Shown here piece by piece: positions 50,720 through 61,541 of a DNA stretch of 64,000 nucleotides (the stretch's first letter is position 1; every line of letters starts with the position of its first letter). The translations under genes were made by a program, and so were the position numbers. Source of the DNA: Sorangium aterium (lineage in GTDB: Bacteria; Myxococcota_A; Polyangia; Polyangiales; Polyangiaceae). The notes beneath the pieces are model-generated. The model did not search any database and was not told the origin of the DNA. It was given only the letters and a program-made list of their open reading frames with translations. The stretch is from the NCBI RefSeq assembly GCF_028368935.1, contig NZ_JAQNDK010000005.1, forward strand, positions 806,001-870,000, given 5' to 3'.

Positions 50720-52447
50720 TTACAGGATGTCGAAGGGGTAGGCGCGATCCGCATACGCTCGCACCGCGATGGCCTTGCGCAGCTCGTCGTCGTTCTTCTG
50801 GAAGTCGGCGACGTGCTGCCGCAGCCGCTTCTGCGCCATGCCGGTGAACACGGTCGTGAGATCGATCTCCCGCCGCGCGCCGTCCTCCCCGCGCCGCTCG
50901 ATGGCCCGGGTCGTGCGCGAGATGCACGCGGCCATGCAGTAGAGATCGATGGCCATCTCCGCGATGCGGCGCTGCGCATACTGCATCTCCGCGATCTCCC
51001 GCCCGTGCTTCCGGAGCATGTCCTCGCTGTGGGTGGCGAGCTCGGCGGTGCAGTCCTCGAAGATCACCGCCTCCCGGCTGAGCAGCGGGTGCGCCTTCGA
51101 CATCCGCTCGCGCCCGAGCACCGACCGCGCCTTGCGGAGCGCGAAATCGCTGAGCAGCCCGAAGCCCTTGATGGGCTCTCGCATCGCCTTCGCGACGTCC
51201 GCGAGCGCCTTGCCCGGGCCGCTCATCCCGGAGAGCGCCATGAAACAGCGCAGGATCTCGTTCGTCCCCTCGAAGATCATGTTGATCCGAGCGTCGCGCA
51301 GGTGGCGCTCGTAGGGGTACTCCTCCATGTAGCCGATGCCGGCCGCGATCTGGAGCGTCTCGTTGACGACGAACCAGAGGGTCTCGCTCCCCATGACCTT
51401 GCAGATCGCGCTCTCGATCGAGAAGTCGGGGACCTTGGCGTCGACGAGGCTCGCCGTCAGGTACGTGATGGACTCGAGCGCATACGTGTGCGCGAGCATC
51501 GTCGCGATCTTGTCCTTGATGAGCCCGAAGTCGCCGATGCTCCGGCCGAACGCGCGCCGCTCCTGGACCCGGTCGAGCGCCATCCGGATCAGCGTGTTGC
51601 ACGCGCCCACGCACCCCGCCGAGAGCCCGAGGCGCCCGTTGTTGAGCACCTCGACGGCGACCTTGAAGCCCTTGCCGACCTCGCCCAGCACGTTCTCGCG
51701 CGGCACCCTCACGTCGTCGAAGAAGAGCTCCGTCGTCGACGAGCCGCGGATCCCGAGCTTCTGCTCGTTCGGCCCGTTCTTCACGCCCATGCTCCGCTCC
51801 ACGATGAAGGCGGTGAGCTTCGGCTTGTTCCCCTCCTCGAGCGCCGAGGTCCGGGCGAACACCGTGAAGACGTCGGCGAAGCCTCCGTTCGTGATCCAGA
51901 TCTTCGACCCGTTCAGCGTGTAGTACGAGCCGTCGGCCGACATCTCGGCGCGCGTCCTGATCGCCGCGGCGTCGGAGCCGGCGCCCGGCTCCGTCAGGGC
52001 GAAGGCCGCCATCCACTCGCCGGTCGCGAGCTTCGGGAGATACCGCTGCTTCTGCTCCTCCGTCCCGAAGAGCTGGATCGCCTTGAAGCCGATCGACTGG
52101 TGCGCGCCGAGGGTGACGGCGATCGACGCGTCGAGCCCGCCGATCTCCTGCATCACGCGCGCATACGCCATGTTGCTGAGGTTGACGCCGCCGTGCTCGG
52201 CCTGGATCTGCAGGCCCATCAGGCCGAGCCTCTTCATCTCGGCCAGGAGGTCCGGATCGATGGCGTGCTCCCTGTCGATCCGGCCGCTGTCGACGCTCGA
52301 CGCGAAGAACCGCCGCACGCTGTCGAGCATCATCGACGTCGTCTCCCGGTCCTCCGCCGGCATCTCGGGATACGGGAAGATGATGTCCTCGGCGATGATG
52401 CCGTGGAAGAGGGCCTTCATGAAGCTCTGCTCGATCGTGGGAGGCAT
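50720..52447 (-). CDS. Acyl-CoA dehydrogenase (VLCAD/ACAD9-like)
   Basis: A 575-residue FAD-dependent dehydrogenase catalysing the first step of beta-oxidation. It contains FALTEPGAGSDAAAI and GSKIWITNGGFADVF (FAD binding), VPRENVLGEVGKGFKVAVEV, GRSIGDFGLIKDKI, and the C-terminal EGTNEILR segment with the expected catalytic Glu. The extra ~180-residue helical C-terminal domain is like VLCAD/ACAD9 types, specific for long chains. Start at 52447 has AGGAAAGGAC upstream. The pgpH stop is 66 bases upstream; the two may share a transcript. Confidence 0.94.
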   Translation of the reverse strand: MPPTIEQSFMKALFHGIIAEDIIFPYPEMPAEDRETTSMMLDSVRRFFASSVDSGRIDREHAIDPDLLAEMKRLGLMGLQIQAEHGGVNLSNMAYARVMQEIGGLDASIAVTLGAHQSIGFKAIQLFGTEEQKQRYLPKLATGEWMAAFALTEPGAGSDAAAIRTRAEMSADGSYYTLNGSKIWITNGGFADVFTVFARTSALEEGNKPKLTAFIVERSMGVKNGPNEQKLGIRGSSTTELFFDDVRVPRENVLGEVGKGFKVAVEVLNNGRLGLSAGCVGACNTLIRMALDRVQERRAFGRSIGDFGLIKDKIATMLAHTYALESITYLTASLVDAKVPDFSIESAICKVMGSETLWFVVNETLQIAAGIGYMEEYPYERHLRDARINMIFEGTNEILRCFMALSGMSGPGKALADVAKAMREPIKGFGLLSDFALRKARSVLGRERMSKAHPLLSREAVIFEDCTAELATHSEDMLRKHGREIAEMQYAQRRIAEMAIDLYCMAACISRTTRAIERRGEDGARREIDLTTVFTGMAQKRLRQHVADFQKNDDELRKAIAVRAYADRAYPFDIL

Positions 52448-52512
52448 CGGACCGTCCTTTCCTGGAGCAGGCCGCTCGGCCTCCGCGGGAGCGCGCGGCG
52501 CGCCCGGCCTGC

Positions 52513-54492
<1,980 letters not shown>

Positions 54493-54970
54493 GGAACCGC
54501 TCGGTATCGTCCGCTGGTGCAGCCTGAGAAACGGTTGACAGGGCACGCTCGCGCGTCGCCCCGCCTCCACCGGACGACCGCGAGGGGCCGCCGATGTCGA
54601 TGTGTAGGCGGGACCCTAGCAAAGAAGCAAGGCCGAGTCAGCGGCGCGCGGAGCGCGGGCCCCCGGGCACGCCGCCCCCTTGCTTGATTGCCTCGGTTCT
54701 CTGCGTTCCGTCCGTTCCCTCGGTTCCCTTTCTTCCCCATGGTCCGCTCCGAGTCCCCGCCCGAGGGCGGGGCGGCCGCCGGGAAGCCGGCGCCCGAAGC
54801 GAATGTGGACGCCGGTGCGCCGTCCAACGCCGGCGCGCGCCCGTCGGCCCACCCGGCATTGGCGGGAGCGCAAGGCGCCGGACCACCCTCGCGATGTTCC
54901 AATTGCTCCTGGAAAACATCGATTCGAGCAGACAATTGCCGTTCGGCGCAAAAGTTGCTACCCACAGGAA
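54493..54970. other. Divergent promoter region of the c-di-AMP module
   Basis: About 478 bases between pgpH and folP. It holds GGTTC/CGTTCC-type pyrimidine repeats (about 54705-54740) and AT-richer DNA at 54895-54970 ahead of folP. No riboswitch of the ydaO/c-di-AMP class is recognisable by eye. An open frame from 54688 is Pro/Ala-rich and unsupported. Confidence 0.65.
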
Positions 54971-55909
54971 ATGTCCCCGCTGCGCATGCTGCTCGAACGC
55001 CGCAGGAGCGTGGTGATCATGGGGGTCCTGAACCGCACGCCGGACTCGTTCTCCGATGGCGGTCGCTTTGCGGATGAAGATACGGCTCTCGCGCAGATCG
55101 ATGCGATGCTCTCCGAGGGGGCAGACATGATCGACATCGGCGCGGAGTCGACGCGGCCGGGCGCGCGGCCCGTGCCGGATGACGAGCAGATCGCGCGCAT
55201 CGGCGGGAGCGTGCGCGACGCGGTGAGGAGGGGAGCGGTGGTCTCCATCGACACGACCTCTCCCGCCGTGGCGGCGCGCGCGCTCGACGACGGCGCGGCC
55301 GTGGTCAACTCGATCTCGCTCGACAGCGCGGCGGAGCTCGGCGCGCTCTGCGCTCGGCGCGGGGCGTCGCTCGTGCTCATGCACAGCCGCGGACCGATGT
55401 CGGCGATGGCCGGCTTCTCCGCGTACCCCGACGACGCCTACGGCGACGTCGTAGCCGACGTGGCCCGCGAGTGGTCGAGCGCCGCCGCGCGGGCGATCGA
55501 GGCGGGCCTGCCGGAGGGCGAGCTCGTCCTCGATCCGGGCCTCGGCTTCGCCAAGAACGCGCGGCAGTCGCTCGAGCTGTGCGCTCGGCTGCGCGAGCTC
55601 TGCGCCCTCGGCTTTCCCGTGCTCGTCGGGCCAAGCCGCAAGTCGTTCCTGGCGCGCGCCGCGGCCTCGGAGGCCGCGGGGCGAGGCGACGGCGGGGAAG
55701 CGCCGCTCGCGCCGCCCCCCGACCGCCTCGGCGGCACCGTCGCCGCCGCGCTCGCGTGCGTCGCGCGCGGCGCCGCGGCGGTCCGTGTCCACGACGTCCT
55801 CCCCGTGCGCCAGGCCCTCGACGTGATGCGCGCGATCGAGCGCGCGGGCGCCGGCGACCGTCGGCGCACGGATGGCCCCGTCGCCCAGGGGGCGCGCGGC
55901 GATGGTTGA
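54971..55909 (+). CDS. folP: Dihydropteroate synthase
   Basis: A 312-residue TIM-barrel enzyme joining p-aminobenzoate to dihydropterin pyrophosphate in folate synthesis. Signatures: IMGVLNRTPDSFSDGG (17-32), MIDIGAESTRPGARPV (53-68), DPGLGFAKN and SRKSFLARAA. The target of sulfonamides. ATG at 54971 has AGGA immediately upstream (short spacing). Its last eight bases overlap cdaA, so the two are translationally coupled, an arrangement seen in other deltaproteobacteria. Confidence 0.96.
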   Translation: MSPLRMLLERRRSVVIMGVLNRTPDSFSDGGRFADEDTALAQIDAMLSEGADMIDIGAESTRPGARPVPDDEQIARIGGSVRDAVRRGAVVSIDTTSPAVAARALDDGAAVVNSISLDSAAELGALCARRGASLVLMHSRGPMSAMAGFSAYPDDAYGDVVADVAREWSSAAARAIEAGLPEGELVLDPGLGFAKNARQSLELCARLRELCALGFPVLVGPSRKSFLARAAASEAAGRGDGGEAPLAPPPDRLGGTVAAALACVARGAAAVRVHDVLPVRQALDVMRAIERAGAGDRRRTDGPVAQGARGDG

Positions 55910-57218
55910 AGGGTTCCTCCGCCTCTTCTCGGTGAGGCCGGCGACGCAGGTCATCCGGGACTTCTTCGACATCTTCATCGTCGCCTACGTCGTCTATCGC
56001 GCGCTCCTCGTGCTGCGCGGGACCCGCGCGATGCAGATGGGCCTCGGGCTCGGCATCGTCTTCCTCATCTATCTCGGGGCGAAGATCTTCGGCCTGACCA
56101 CGCTCCTCAACCTCCTCTCCTGGCTCCTCTCCTCGATCATCCTCATCGTGGTCGTCGTCTTCCAGAACGACATCCGCCGCGCCCTCATCCGCGTGGGCGG
56201 CAGCAACTGGTTCACGAGCGGACGCGAGCAGCAGTCGCGCGTCATCGACGAGGTGGTCGCCGCCGCGACCGAGCTCGCCCGCCACCGCATGGGCGCGATC
56301 ATCGCCTTCGAGCAGGACGCCAACGTGCTGGAGTTCGTGAAGAGCGAGGGGATCCACATCGACTCGGTCGTCACCCGAGAGCTGCTCGTCTCGCTGTTCG
56401 TCCCCGAGTCGGTGAACAAGCTGCACGACGGCGCGGTGCTGATCCGCGATCTCAAGATCGCGCGCGCCGGCGTCTTCTTCCCGATGCCGGAGACCAAGAT
56501 CCTCGACGCCAGCCTCGGCTCCCGCCACCGCGCCGCGCTCGGGATCACCGAGGAGACCGACGCGGTCGTCGTCGTCGTCAGCGAGGAGCGCGGCACGATC
56601 AGCTTCTGCTTCAGCGGCAACATCGTCTCGAACCTCGACGGCCAGTCGCTGCGGCACGCGCTGCTCGGGCTCTTCGGCCGCTCGTCGCGCAGGCGGCGCT
56701 TCGCCAAGAAGGTCGCCCAGGTCGGCCGCGCGAGCCTCCCCACGCCGGCGGCGCGCGGCCCCGCCGTGGGCGCGACGCAAGGCGCCGGGCAGGCGCACGA
56801 GCCCGGTAAGCCCGCCGCCGCGAAGCCTGCGCCGATCGAGGCCAAACCTGCAGCGCCGGTCTCGAAGACGTCCTCGATGATCAAGGCGGCCGTGGACCCC
56901 GACGCGCGGCCGATGGCGCGGATGTCGACGTCCACGCCGATGCGCTCGGGCGCCGAGGCGCGCGCCGCGATGGGATCCAGCGCCGACCTGCGCGCCGGGG
57001 CCGGCGCCGAGGCGCGGGGCCCGGGGGGGACGGCCGGGCCGCAGGACGCGGATCGCCCGTCCGAGCGCGGCCGGCCGGCCATGGTCGACGTCCCCGCGGC
57101 GGCCGCGACCGACTCTCCCGTCCCGTCACAGCGCACCTTCGTCCCGACCGGGCAGGTCGCGGCGACCGCCGCATCCAAGGGGAGCGCGGAGGGGATGCCC
57201 CCGCGAGATGAGCCATGA
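55902..57218 (+). CDS. cdaA: Diadenylate cyclase CdaA with long C-terminal tail
   Basis: A 438-residue membrane enzyme making c-di-AMP from two ATP. Three N-terminal helices (residues ~22-90) precede a DAC domain with the catalytic DGA (176-178, in LHDGAVLIRD) and RHRAA (208-212). CdaA is usually ~270 residues; here ~170 residues of Ala/Pro-rich, basic linker follow from RRRRFAKKVAQ on and end in PPRDEP. The tail is unusual and may be regulatory. Stop overlaps the next gene by four bases. Regulation by CdaR is expected from the family. Confidence 0.95.
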   Translation: MVEGFLRLFSVRPATQVIRDFFDIFIVAYVVYRALLVLRGTRAMQMGLGLGIVFLIYLGAKIFGLTTLLNLLSWLLSSIILIVVVVFQNDIRRALIRVGGSNWFTSGREQQSRVIDEVVAAATELARHRMGAIIAFEQDANVLEFVKSEGIHIDSVVTRELLVSLFVPESVNKLHDGAVLIRDLKIARAGVFFPMPETKILDASLGSRHRAALGITEETDAVVVVVSEERGTISFCFSGNIVSNLDGQSLRHALLGLFGRSSRRRRFAKKVAQVGRASLPTPAARGPAVGATQGAGQAHEPGKPAAAKPAPIEAKPAAPVSKTSSMIKAAVDPDARPMARMSTSTPMRSGAEARAAMGSSADLRAGAGAEARGPGGTAGPQDADRPSERGRPAMVDVPAAAATDSPVPSQRTFVPTGQVAATAASKGSAEGMPPRDEP

Positions 57219-58153
57219 CGCTTGCCGGCATCCGCGAGGCGCTCCGCTCGGCGCTGCTCGACAACCTCGGCCTCAAGCTGCTCTCGATCACCTTCGCGCT
57301 GTGCCTCTACGCCTTCATCCACGGCGCGGAGAACGCGCAGCGCACGCTCATGCTCAGCGTCGTCTCGATCCTCCCGCCCGAGTCGAGCAACCGGCAGCTC
57401 ATGACCCAGATCCCGAACGAGGTGGCGGTCACGGTGCGGGGCTCCCGGACGCAGCTCGACGATCTGCGCGCCGAGAGCCTCGGGACGCTGCGGCTCGATC
57501 TCCGTAACGGCACGGTGACGCACATCGATCTCGACGCCTCGATGTTCCACGTGCCGGCCGGGCTGATGGTCGAGCAGATGTACCCGTCGACGATCGAGCT
57601 TGGCTGGGACGACGTCGTCACCCGGGCCATCCCGGTGCACGTACCCCGCACCGGGGACGCCGCGCAGGGGTTCCTCGTGAAGGGGATGATCTCGGTCGAG
57701 CCGCCGATGGTCAGCGCCCGCGGCCCGCGCTCGGTCGTCGACGTGATGCAGCTCGCGCGCACCGCGCCGTTCGACATCAGCGGCCTCACGGAGGGCACCT
57801 ACCAGCGGCAGCTGGCGCTCGAGCGGCCGCCGAAGCTCGTGACGTACAGCTTCGAGAGCGTGATGGCGACGCTGGAGATCGGGCGCGAGCTCGCCACGCG
57901 GACGTTCGAGCGCAAGGTCGAGGTGATCGGCATCCCGCGCGCGACGGTCGCGCCGGCCGTCGTGCAGGTGCGGATCACGGGGACGCCGGAGGACGTGGGC
58001 GCCGTCAACGCCGACGCCATTGTGGCGCGCGTGGAGCCCAAGGCGGCGAACCTCGATCTGAGCCAGCCGGGCAGCGACTTCCTCGACGTGCTCGTCGACG
58101 TTCCGCGCGTCACCGCGGAGGTCAACCCGTCGAAGGTCATGGTGAAGTGGTGA
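57215..58153 (+). CDS. cdaR: CdaR (YbbR-domain) regulator of diadenylate cyclase
   Basis: A 312-residue protein with one N-terminal membrane segment (DNLGLKLLSITFALCLYAFI) and an extracytoplasmic region of YbbR repeats. Features include LMTQIPNEVAVTVRGSRTQL, a repeat around FLVKGMISVEPPMVSARGPR, and RTFERKVEVIGIPRATVAPA. CdaR binds and modulates CdaA. Start ATGA overlaps the cdaA stop. The third gene of folP-cdaA-cdaR. Confidence 0.93.
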   Translation: MTLAGIREALRSALLDNLGLKLLSITFALCLYAFIHGAENAQRTLMLSVVSILPPESSNRQLMTQIPNEVAVTVRGSRTQLDDLRAESLGTLRLDLRNGTVTHIDLDASMFHVPAGLMVEQMYPSTIELGWDDVVTRAIPVHVPRTGDAAQGFLVKGMISVEPPMVSARGPRSVVDVMQLARTAPFDISGLTEGTYQRQLALERPPKLVTYSFESVMATLEIGRELATRTFERKVEVIGIPRATVAPAVVQVRITGTPEDVGAVNADAIVARVEPKAANLDLSQPGSDFLDVLVDVPRVTAEVNPSKVMVKW

Positions 58154-58159
58154 GCGCGG

Positions 58160-58194
58160 CGCGCTGACGCTCCGCCGCCGCGGACGTCAGCGCG
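58160..58194. terminator. Bidirectional terminator hairpin
   Basis: CGCGCTGACG and CGTCAGCGCG form a perfect 10-bp stem around a 15-base loop, six bases after the cdaR stop and overlapping the last codons of the convergent BMP gene. No T-run on either side. Confidence 0.75.
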
Positions 58195-59221
58195 AGGGGA
58201 CGACCAGCTCGCCCCGCGCGATCCGCGCGGACAGCGCGCTCACCCGCGCCTTCGTCGCGTCCGGGATCCCCGCCGCGTGCGGGCCTTCGCTCACGTAGCC
58301 GACGCCGCCCTCGGCCAGGCCGAACGACGAGAGGCCGCCCTCGAAGCGACCCTCCACGAGCGCGCGGATCACCTCGAAGACCGCCACGTCGGCGCGCTTG
58401 ATCATGCTGGTGAGCACCGTCCCCGGCATCTCGTCGTGCTGGTCCCTGTCGACGCCGATCGCCTTGACGCCCATGTCGCGCGCCGCCTCGAGCACGCCGT
58501 GACCCGTCGCTCCGGAGACGTGGAAGAGGACATCGGCGCCCGCCGCGGCCTGGCTCACCGCGAGCGCCTTGCCCTTCACGGGATCGCGGAACGCGTCGGG
58601 CGTGGTCCCGGCGTAGGCGACGCTGACGTGGCACGCGGGGCAGACCTCTCGCACGCCCGCGCGGTAGCCCGCCTCGAACCTGTGGATGAGCGGCATGTCC
58701 ATGCCGCCGATGAAGCCGACGCGGCCCGTCGCCGTCGTGAGCCCGGCGACGGCGCCGACCAGAAAGGTCCCCTCTTCTTCGCGGAAGGTGATGCCTGCGA
58801 GGTTCTCCGGCAGCGCGCCGGACGGCGGCGGCGCGTAGTCGAGGCACGCGAAGCGGGTGGCCGGGAACGCGCGCGCGACGACCTCGACGTCGGTCGAGAA
58901 GATGAAGCCGACGCCGATCACGAGGTCGAACCCGCGCGCCGCGAACAGGCGCATCGCCGCTTCGCGATCCTCCGCGCCGCTCGGCTCGAGCACCTCGGTG
59001 GTCACGCCGAGCTCGCGCGCGGCGCGGGCGAGCCCGAGATCCGCGGCGTCGTTGAAGCTCTTGTCCCCGCGCCCGCCGACGTCGAAGACGAGGCCCACGC
59101 GGACCGACGCGCGCTCGCCCTCGCCGCGGGGCGCCTCGCCGCGCGCGGGCAGGAGCAGCGACAGGGCAGCGAGCGCCGCGACGACGGCGGTGGCACGGCG
59201 GAGGGGCAGCGCGGCGGGCAT
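58187..59221 (-). CDS. BMP-family substrate-binding protein
   Basis: A 344-residue exported protein of the basic-membrane-protein family (PnrA/BmpA-like), which binds nucleosides or other small molecules for ABC uptake. Signal peptide (ATAVVAALAALSLLLPARG), then VRVGLVFDVGGRGDKSFNDA, AFPATRFACLDYAP, FREEEGTFLVGAVAGL and VSGATGHGVLEAARDMG. No transporter permease genes are adjacent. The start at 59221 is chosen at the signal peptide; the frame upstream is low complexity. Confidence 0.9.
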   Translation of the reverse strand: MPAALPLRRATAVVAALAALSLLLPARGEAPRGEGERASVRVGLVFDVGGRGDKSFNDAADLGLARAARELGVTTEVLEPSGAEDREAAMRLFAARGFDLVIGVGFIFSTDVEVVARAFPATRFACLDYAPPPSGALPENLAGITFREEEGTFLVGAVAGLTTATGRVGFIGGMDMPLIHRFEAGYRAGVREVCPACHVSVAYAGTTPDAFRDPVKGKALAVSQAAAGADVLFHVSGATGHGVLEAARDMGVKAIGVDRDQHDEMPGTVLTSMIKRADVAVFEVIRALVEGRFEGGLSSFGLAEGGVGYVSEGPHAAGIPDATKARVSALSARIARGELVVPSR

Positions 59222-59258
59222 GGATCGAGCGGGCGACAGCGGCGCGCCGCTCGGCTGC

Positions 59259-59747
59259 TCAGCCGGGCGGCCGCTCGCCGCCGGCGTCCCGGGACAGCCC
59301 GAGCTCGCCGAGCAGCGCGCGCAGCTTCTCGGGCCCGCGCTTCGGATCCGCAAGCTTGACGATGGCGTAGCGCTCCTCCTCGGTCAGCTCCGCCAGGCGG
59401 CCGAGCGCGCCCTCGTCGAGCGCGCCGTCCGGGCCGAGCCGGTCGCGCAGCCGCGCGCTGACGCTGTCCCGGTCCCAGGCCGCGCGGCGCACCGGCGCGC
59501 CCGCGAGCGGGGCGAGGGCGACCCCGGCGCGCTCCGCGAAGCCGCGGAGCACCTCGGCGTAGACGGCGACATCCTCGTCCGTGTCGACCGGCAGGTGACA
59601 CAGGGCGAGCCGCTCCGCGCGCGACAGCGCCTGCCACCCTGCGAGCGAGATCTTGATCTCGGCGAGGTCCAGCTTCCGCCGCACCGAGAGCGGCACACAG
59701 TCGAGCGAGGCGTGGACCTCGCCCTCGAGCGCGAACTGCCTGTACAT
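59259..59747 (-). CDS. Nitrate-reductase-associated protein family
   Basis: A 162-residue cytoplasmic protein matching the Nitr_red_assoc family: FALEGEVHASLDCVPLSVRR, KLDLAEIKISLAGWQALSRA, ERLALCHLPVDTDEDVAVYA and EERYAIVKLADPK. Genes of this family usually neighbour assimilatory nitrate reductase, which is not seen here. Biochemical function is unknown. Ends in a Gly/Pro tail. Starts at ATG 59747. Confidence 0.85.
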   Translation of the reverse strand: MYRQFALEGEVHASLDCVPLSVRRKLDLAEIKISLAGWQALSRAERLALCHLPVDTDEDVAVYAEVLRGFAERAGVALAPLAGAPVRRAAWDRDSVSARLRDRLGPDGALDEGALGRLAELTEEERYAIVKLADPKRGPEKLRALLGELGLSRDAGGERPPG

Positions 59748-59859
59748 GGCGCCATTCTATACCCGCTGCCCGCGCGCGGACCCTCCGCGAACCGACGCTC
59801 CGCGAGGCGCGGCGCAGCCCGGGATGGGATGCGCGGCGCCGTTGCGCTAGCCTGCCGGT

Positions 59860-60561
59860 GTGCGCCGCTCCGGGCTCCTCACGACGCTGCTCGCGTCGCT
59901 CGCGCTCGCGTCGTTGACCCCGAGCGCCCATGGCCAGGCCGCGACGTCGGCGGCGGCGCCGGTGCCGCTCGACCGCGTCGTCGTGCGCTGGCATGCGCCG
60001 GAGACGGGCGGTGTGCGTCGACCTCAGTTCATCTTCGAGCGGGAGCTCGCCTTCGAGGCGCGCCTCGAGGCGCTCGCGGATCCCGACGCGGAGCCCGGGC
60101 TGTACCGGGACAGGCACGTCCGCGCCGCGCTCGACAGGCACATCGCAGAGACGCTGCTCGCCAGCCTGCCGATCTCGCCGGCGCCGACCTCGACCGAGGT
60201 GGCGCAGCGGGCCGAGGCCGCCCGGATCGCGCTGGAGCAGCGCGCTCGCGGCCGCGCGCGCCTCCTGGCCGCGGCGGCCGCCGAGGGGATGAGCTCCGAC
60301 GAGCTCGACGCGCTGCTGCGCCGTCAGGCGCGCGCGAGCTTGTACCTGGACCGCATGGTCGCGCCGATGCTCGAGCCCACCGATTTCGAGCTCAAGATCG
60401 TCCTGCGCTCCGGCGCTACGCCGTTCAAGGATCAACGCTACGAGGAAGTCGCCCCGGCGCTGAAGCGATGGTATGTCGGGCAGCGGCTCGCCCAGGCGCT
60501 CGACGCGTACTACCAGAACGCGCGGGCCCGGGTCTCCTTGAGCATCATGCCCGCTCGCTGA
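59860..60561 (+). CDS. Secreted protein of unknown function
   Basis: A 233-residue exported protein (signal cleaved near SAHGQAAT). Predominantly helical, Ala/Arg-rich; the C-terminal region (FELKIVLRSGATPFKDQRYE then VAPALKRWYVGQRLAQALDA) resembles the tail region of SurA/PpiC-like periplasmic chaperones, but no isomerase domain is present. Starts with GTG at 59860. A role as a periplasmic chaperone-like helper is possible and unproven. Confidence 0.75.
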   Translation: MRRSGLLTTLLASLALASLTPSAHGQAATSAAAPVPLDRVVVRWHAPETGGVRRPQFIFERELAFEARLEALADPDAEPGLYRDRHVRAALDRHIAETLLASLPISPAPTSTEVAQRAEAARIALEQRARGRARLLAAAAAEGMSSDELDALLRRQARASLYLDRMVAPMLEPTDFELKIVLRSGATPFKDQRYEEVAPALKRWYVGQRLAQALDAYYQNARARVSLSIMPAR

Positions 60562-61000
60562 GCCGCGCCGCGCGACGTGGCGAGCGGCCGGTCGGTAGCG
60601 CGCCAGGTGGTGGCATGACCGAGCGGTGAGAGAGCGGAAGTCCATCTCGCGGGTCGATTCCACCTCTCGATATCGATGGACGGCACCAGACATCGCGAAG
60701 AGGGCCCACATGCCGCTGTCCACGCGAAGGATGGAGGCCTCTCGTTCAACTCAAGCGTTCGGTGCGGCGAGTCGGTGGCATCGCGGCGCTCGCCGCAACC
60801 GCGCCCGGGGCTGCCAGGCACACCCGGCCTCGCCGAAGCACCTGGGATGTCTCGGGGCGACAGCGCAACGCCCTTCCTGGACAAGAACATGTCCACCCGC
60901 GCTGCACTGCAATCGAGACTGGCCCGCTCTGGATCTGCGCCGTTGCGACGCGATGCGTTATCATGTCGACCGAGGGCGATACGGCTGCGCGGCCTGCGCT

Positions 61001-61040
61001 CAGCGAGCCGATCCTGCGCGCGCGCGCAGGATCGGCTCGC
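61001..61040. repeat. Perfect 40-bp palindrome
   Basis: CAGCGAGCCGATCCTGCGCG at 61001-61020 is followed directly by its exact reverse complement to 61040, with no spacer. Long perfect palindromes without spacer are normally unstable, so its persistence suggests function or recent origin. Confidence 0.95.
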
Positions 61041-61069
61041 TGGCGCGGCGCGTCCGGTGCGCCGGCGAG
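61041..61069. repeat. Dispersed 29-bp repeat, second copy
   Basis: 28 of 29 bases match 12681-12709, located 48 kb away behind the ABC exporter. It directly abuts the palindrome. Confidence 0.85.
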
Positions 61070-61441
61070 CGTCAATGAAGCTCACCGGGGCGAGGGGTCG
61101 CTCTGGGTTCAACCCAGGAGAGAGAGACGAGCACCCCGGCGGCGCCCCGGCCAGGTGTCGACATGAAAAGCCAGGTTCGTGGTCCCGAAACACGCGGCAC
61201 ATCGTCGGGCGCGGCGGCGCCACCGCGCTGCGAAAGCGCAGCTGGCCGGGGCTGGCCAATGCAGCCTTCCTGTCCGTGTCACGCGCGCGGCGCGCACCCG
61301 GTAACGCACCAGGGGGCACCCGTGAATTCTTCTGGCAACACTTCAGCCAGCGCGAGAGCCAGCGCGAGCCTGTTTTTGGTGCGTTGCGTCATTTCAGGCC
61401 CCCGTTCCTGGCCCGAAGAAGAGGGCGGGTCCTGCTTAACC

Positions 61442-61459
61442 AAGTGATTTCGATTACTT
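61442..61459. promoter_or_regulatory. Possible operator dyad
   Basis: AAGTGAT and ATTACTT, nearly inverted (6 of 7), separated by TTCG. It lies in an AT-rich patch 54 bases upstream of the putative -35 box of the porin gene. Confidence 0.4.
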
Positions 61460-61512
61460 AATAATAACGCGCCGCAGAAGATGACAAACTGCCGAAGGCG
61501 GTTCGGAGACCT

Positions 61513-61541
61513 TTGACATGAACAGAACGTTCCTGTTAACT
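61513..61541 (+). promoter_or_regulatory. Sigma-70-like promoter of the porin gene
   Basis: TTGACA at 61513-61518, 17-base spacer, TTAACT at 61536-61541. The spacer contains AACAG-AACGTT-CCTGTT, an inverted pair suggesting a repressor site overlapping the promoter. The leader to the ATG is then about 160 bases. Confidence 0.5.

Noticed and set aside
54493-54970. c-di-AMP (ydaO-type) riboswitch in the divergent promoter
   Set aside because: The conserved ydaO core sequences could not be found by eye; a covariance-model search would settle it.
54688-55077. Possible small gene between pgpH and folP
   Set aside because: Pro/Ala-rich, overlaps the start of folP in another frame and has no ribosome binding site.
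60510-61461. Overlapping frames on both strands in the 1.15-kb spacer
   Set aside because: They read through the palindrome and repeats, have atypical composition and no domain or start signals.
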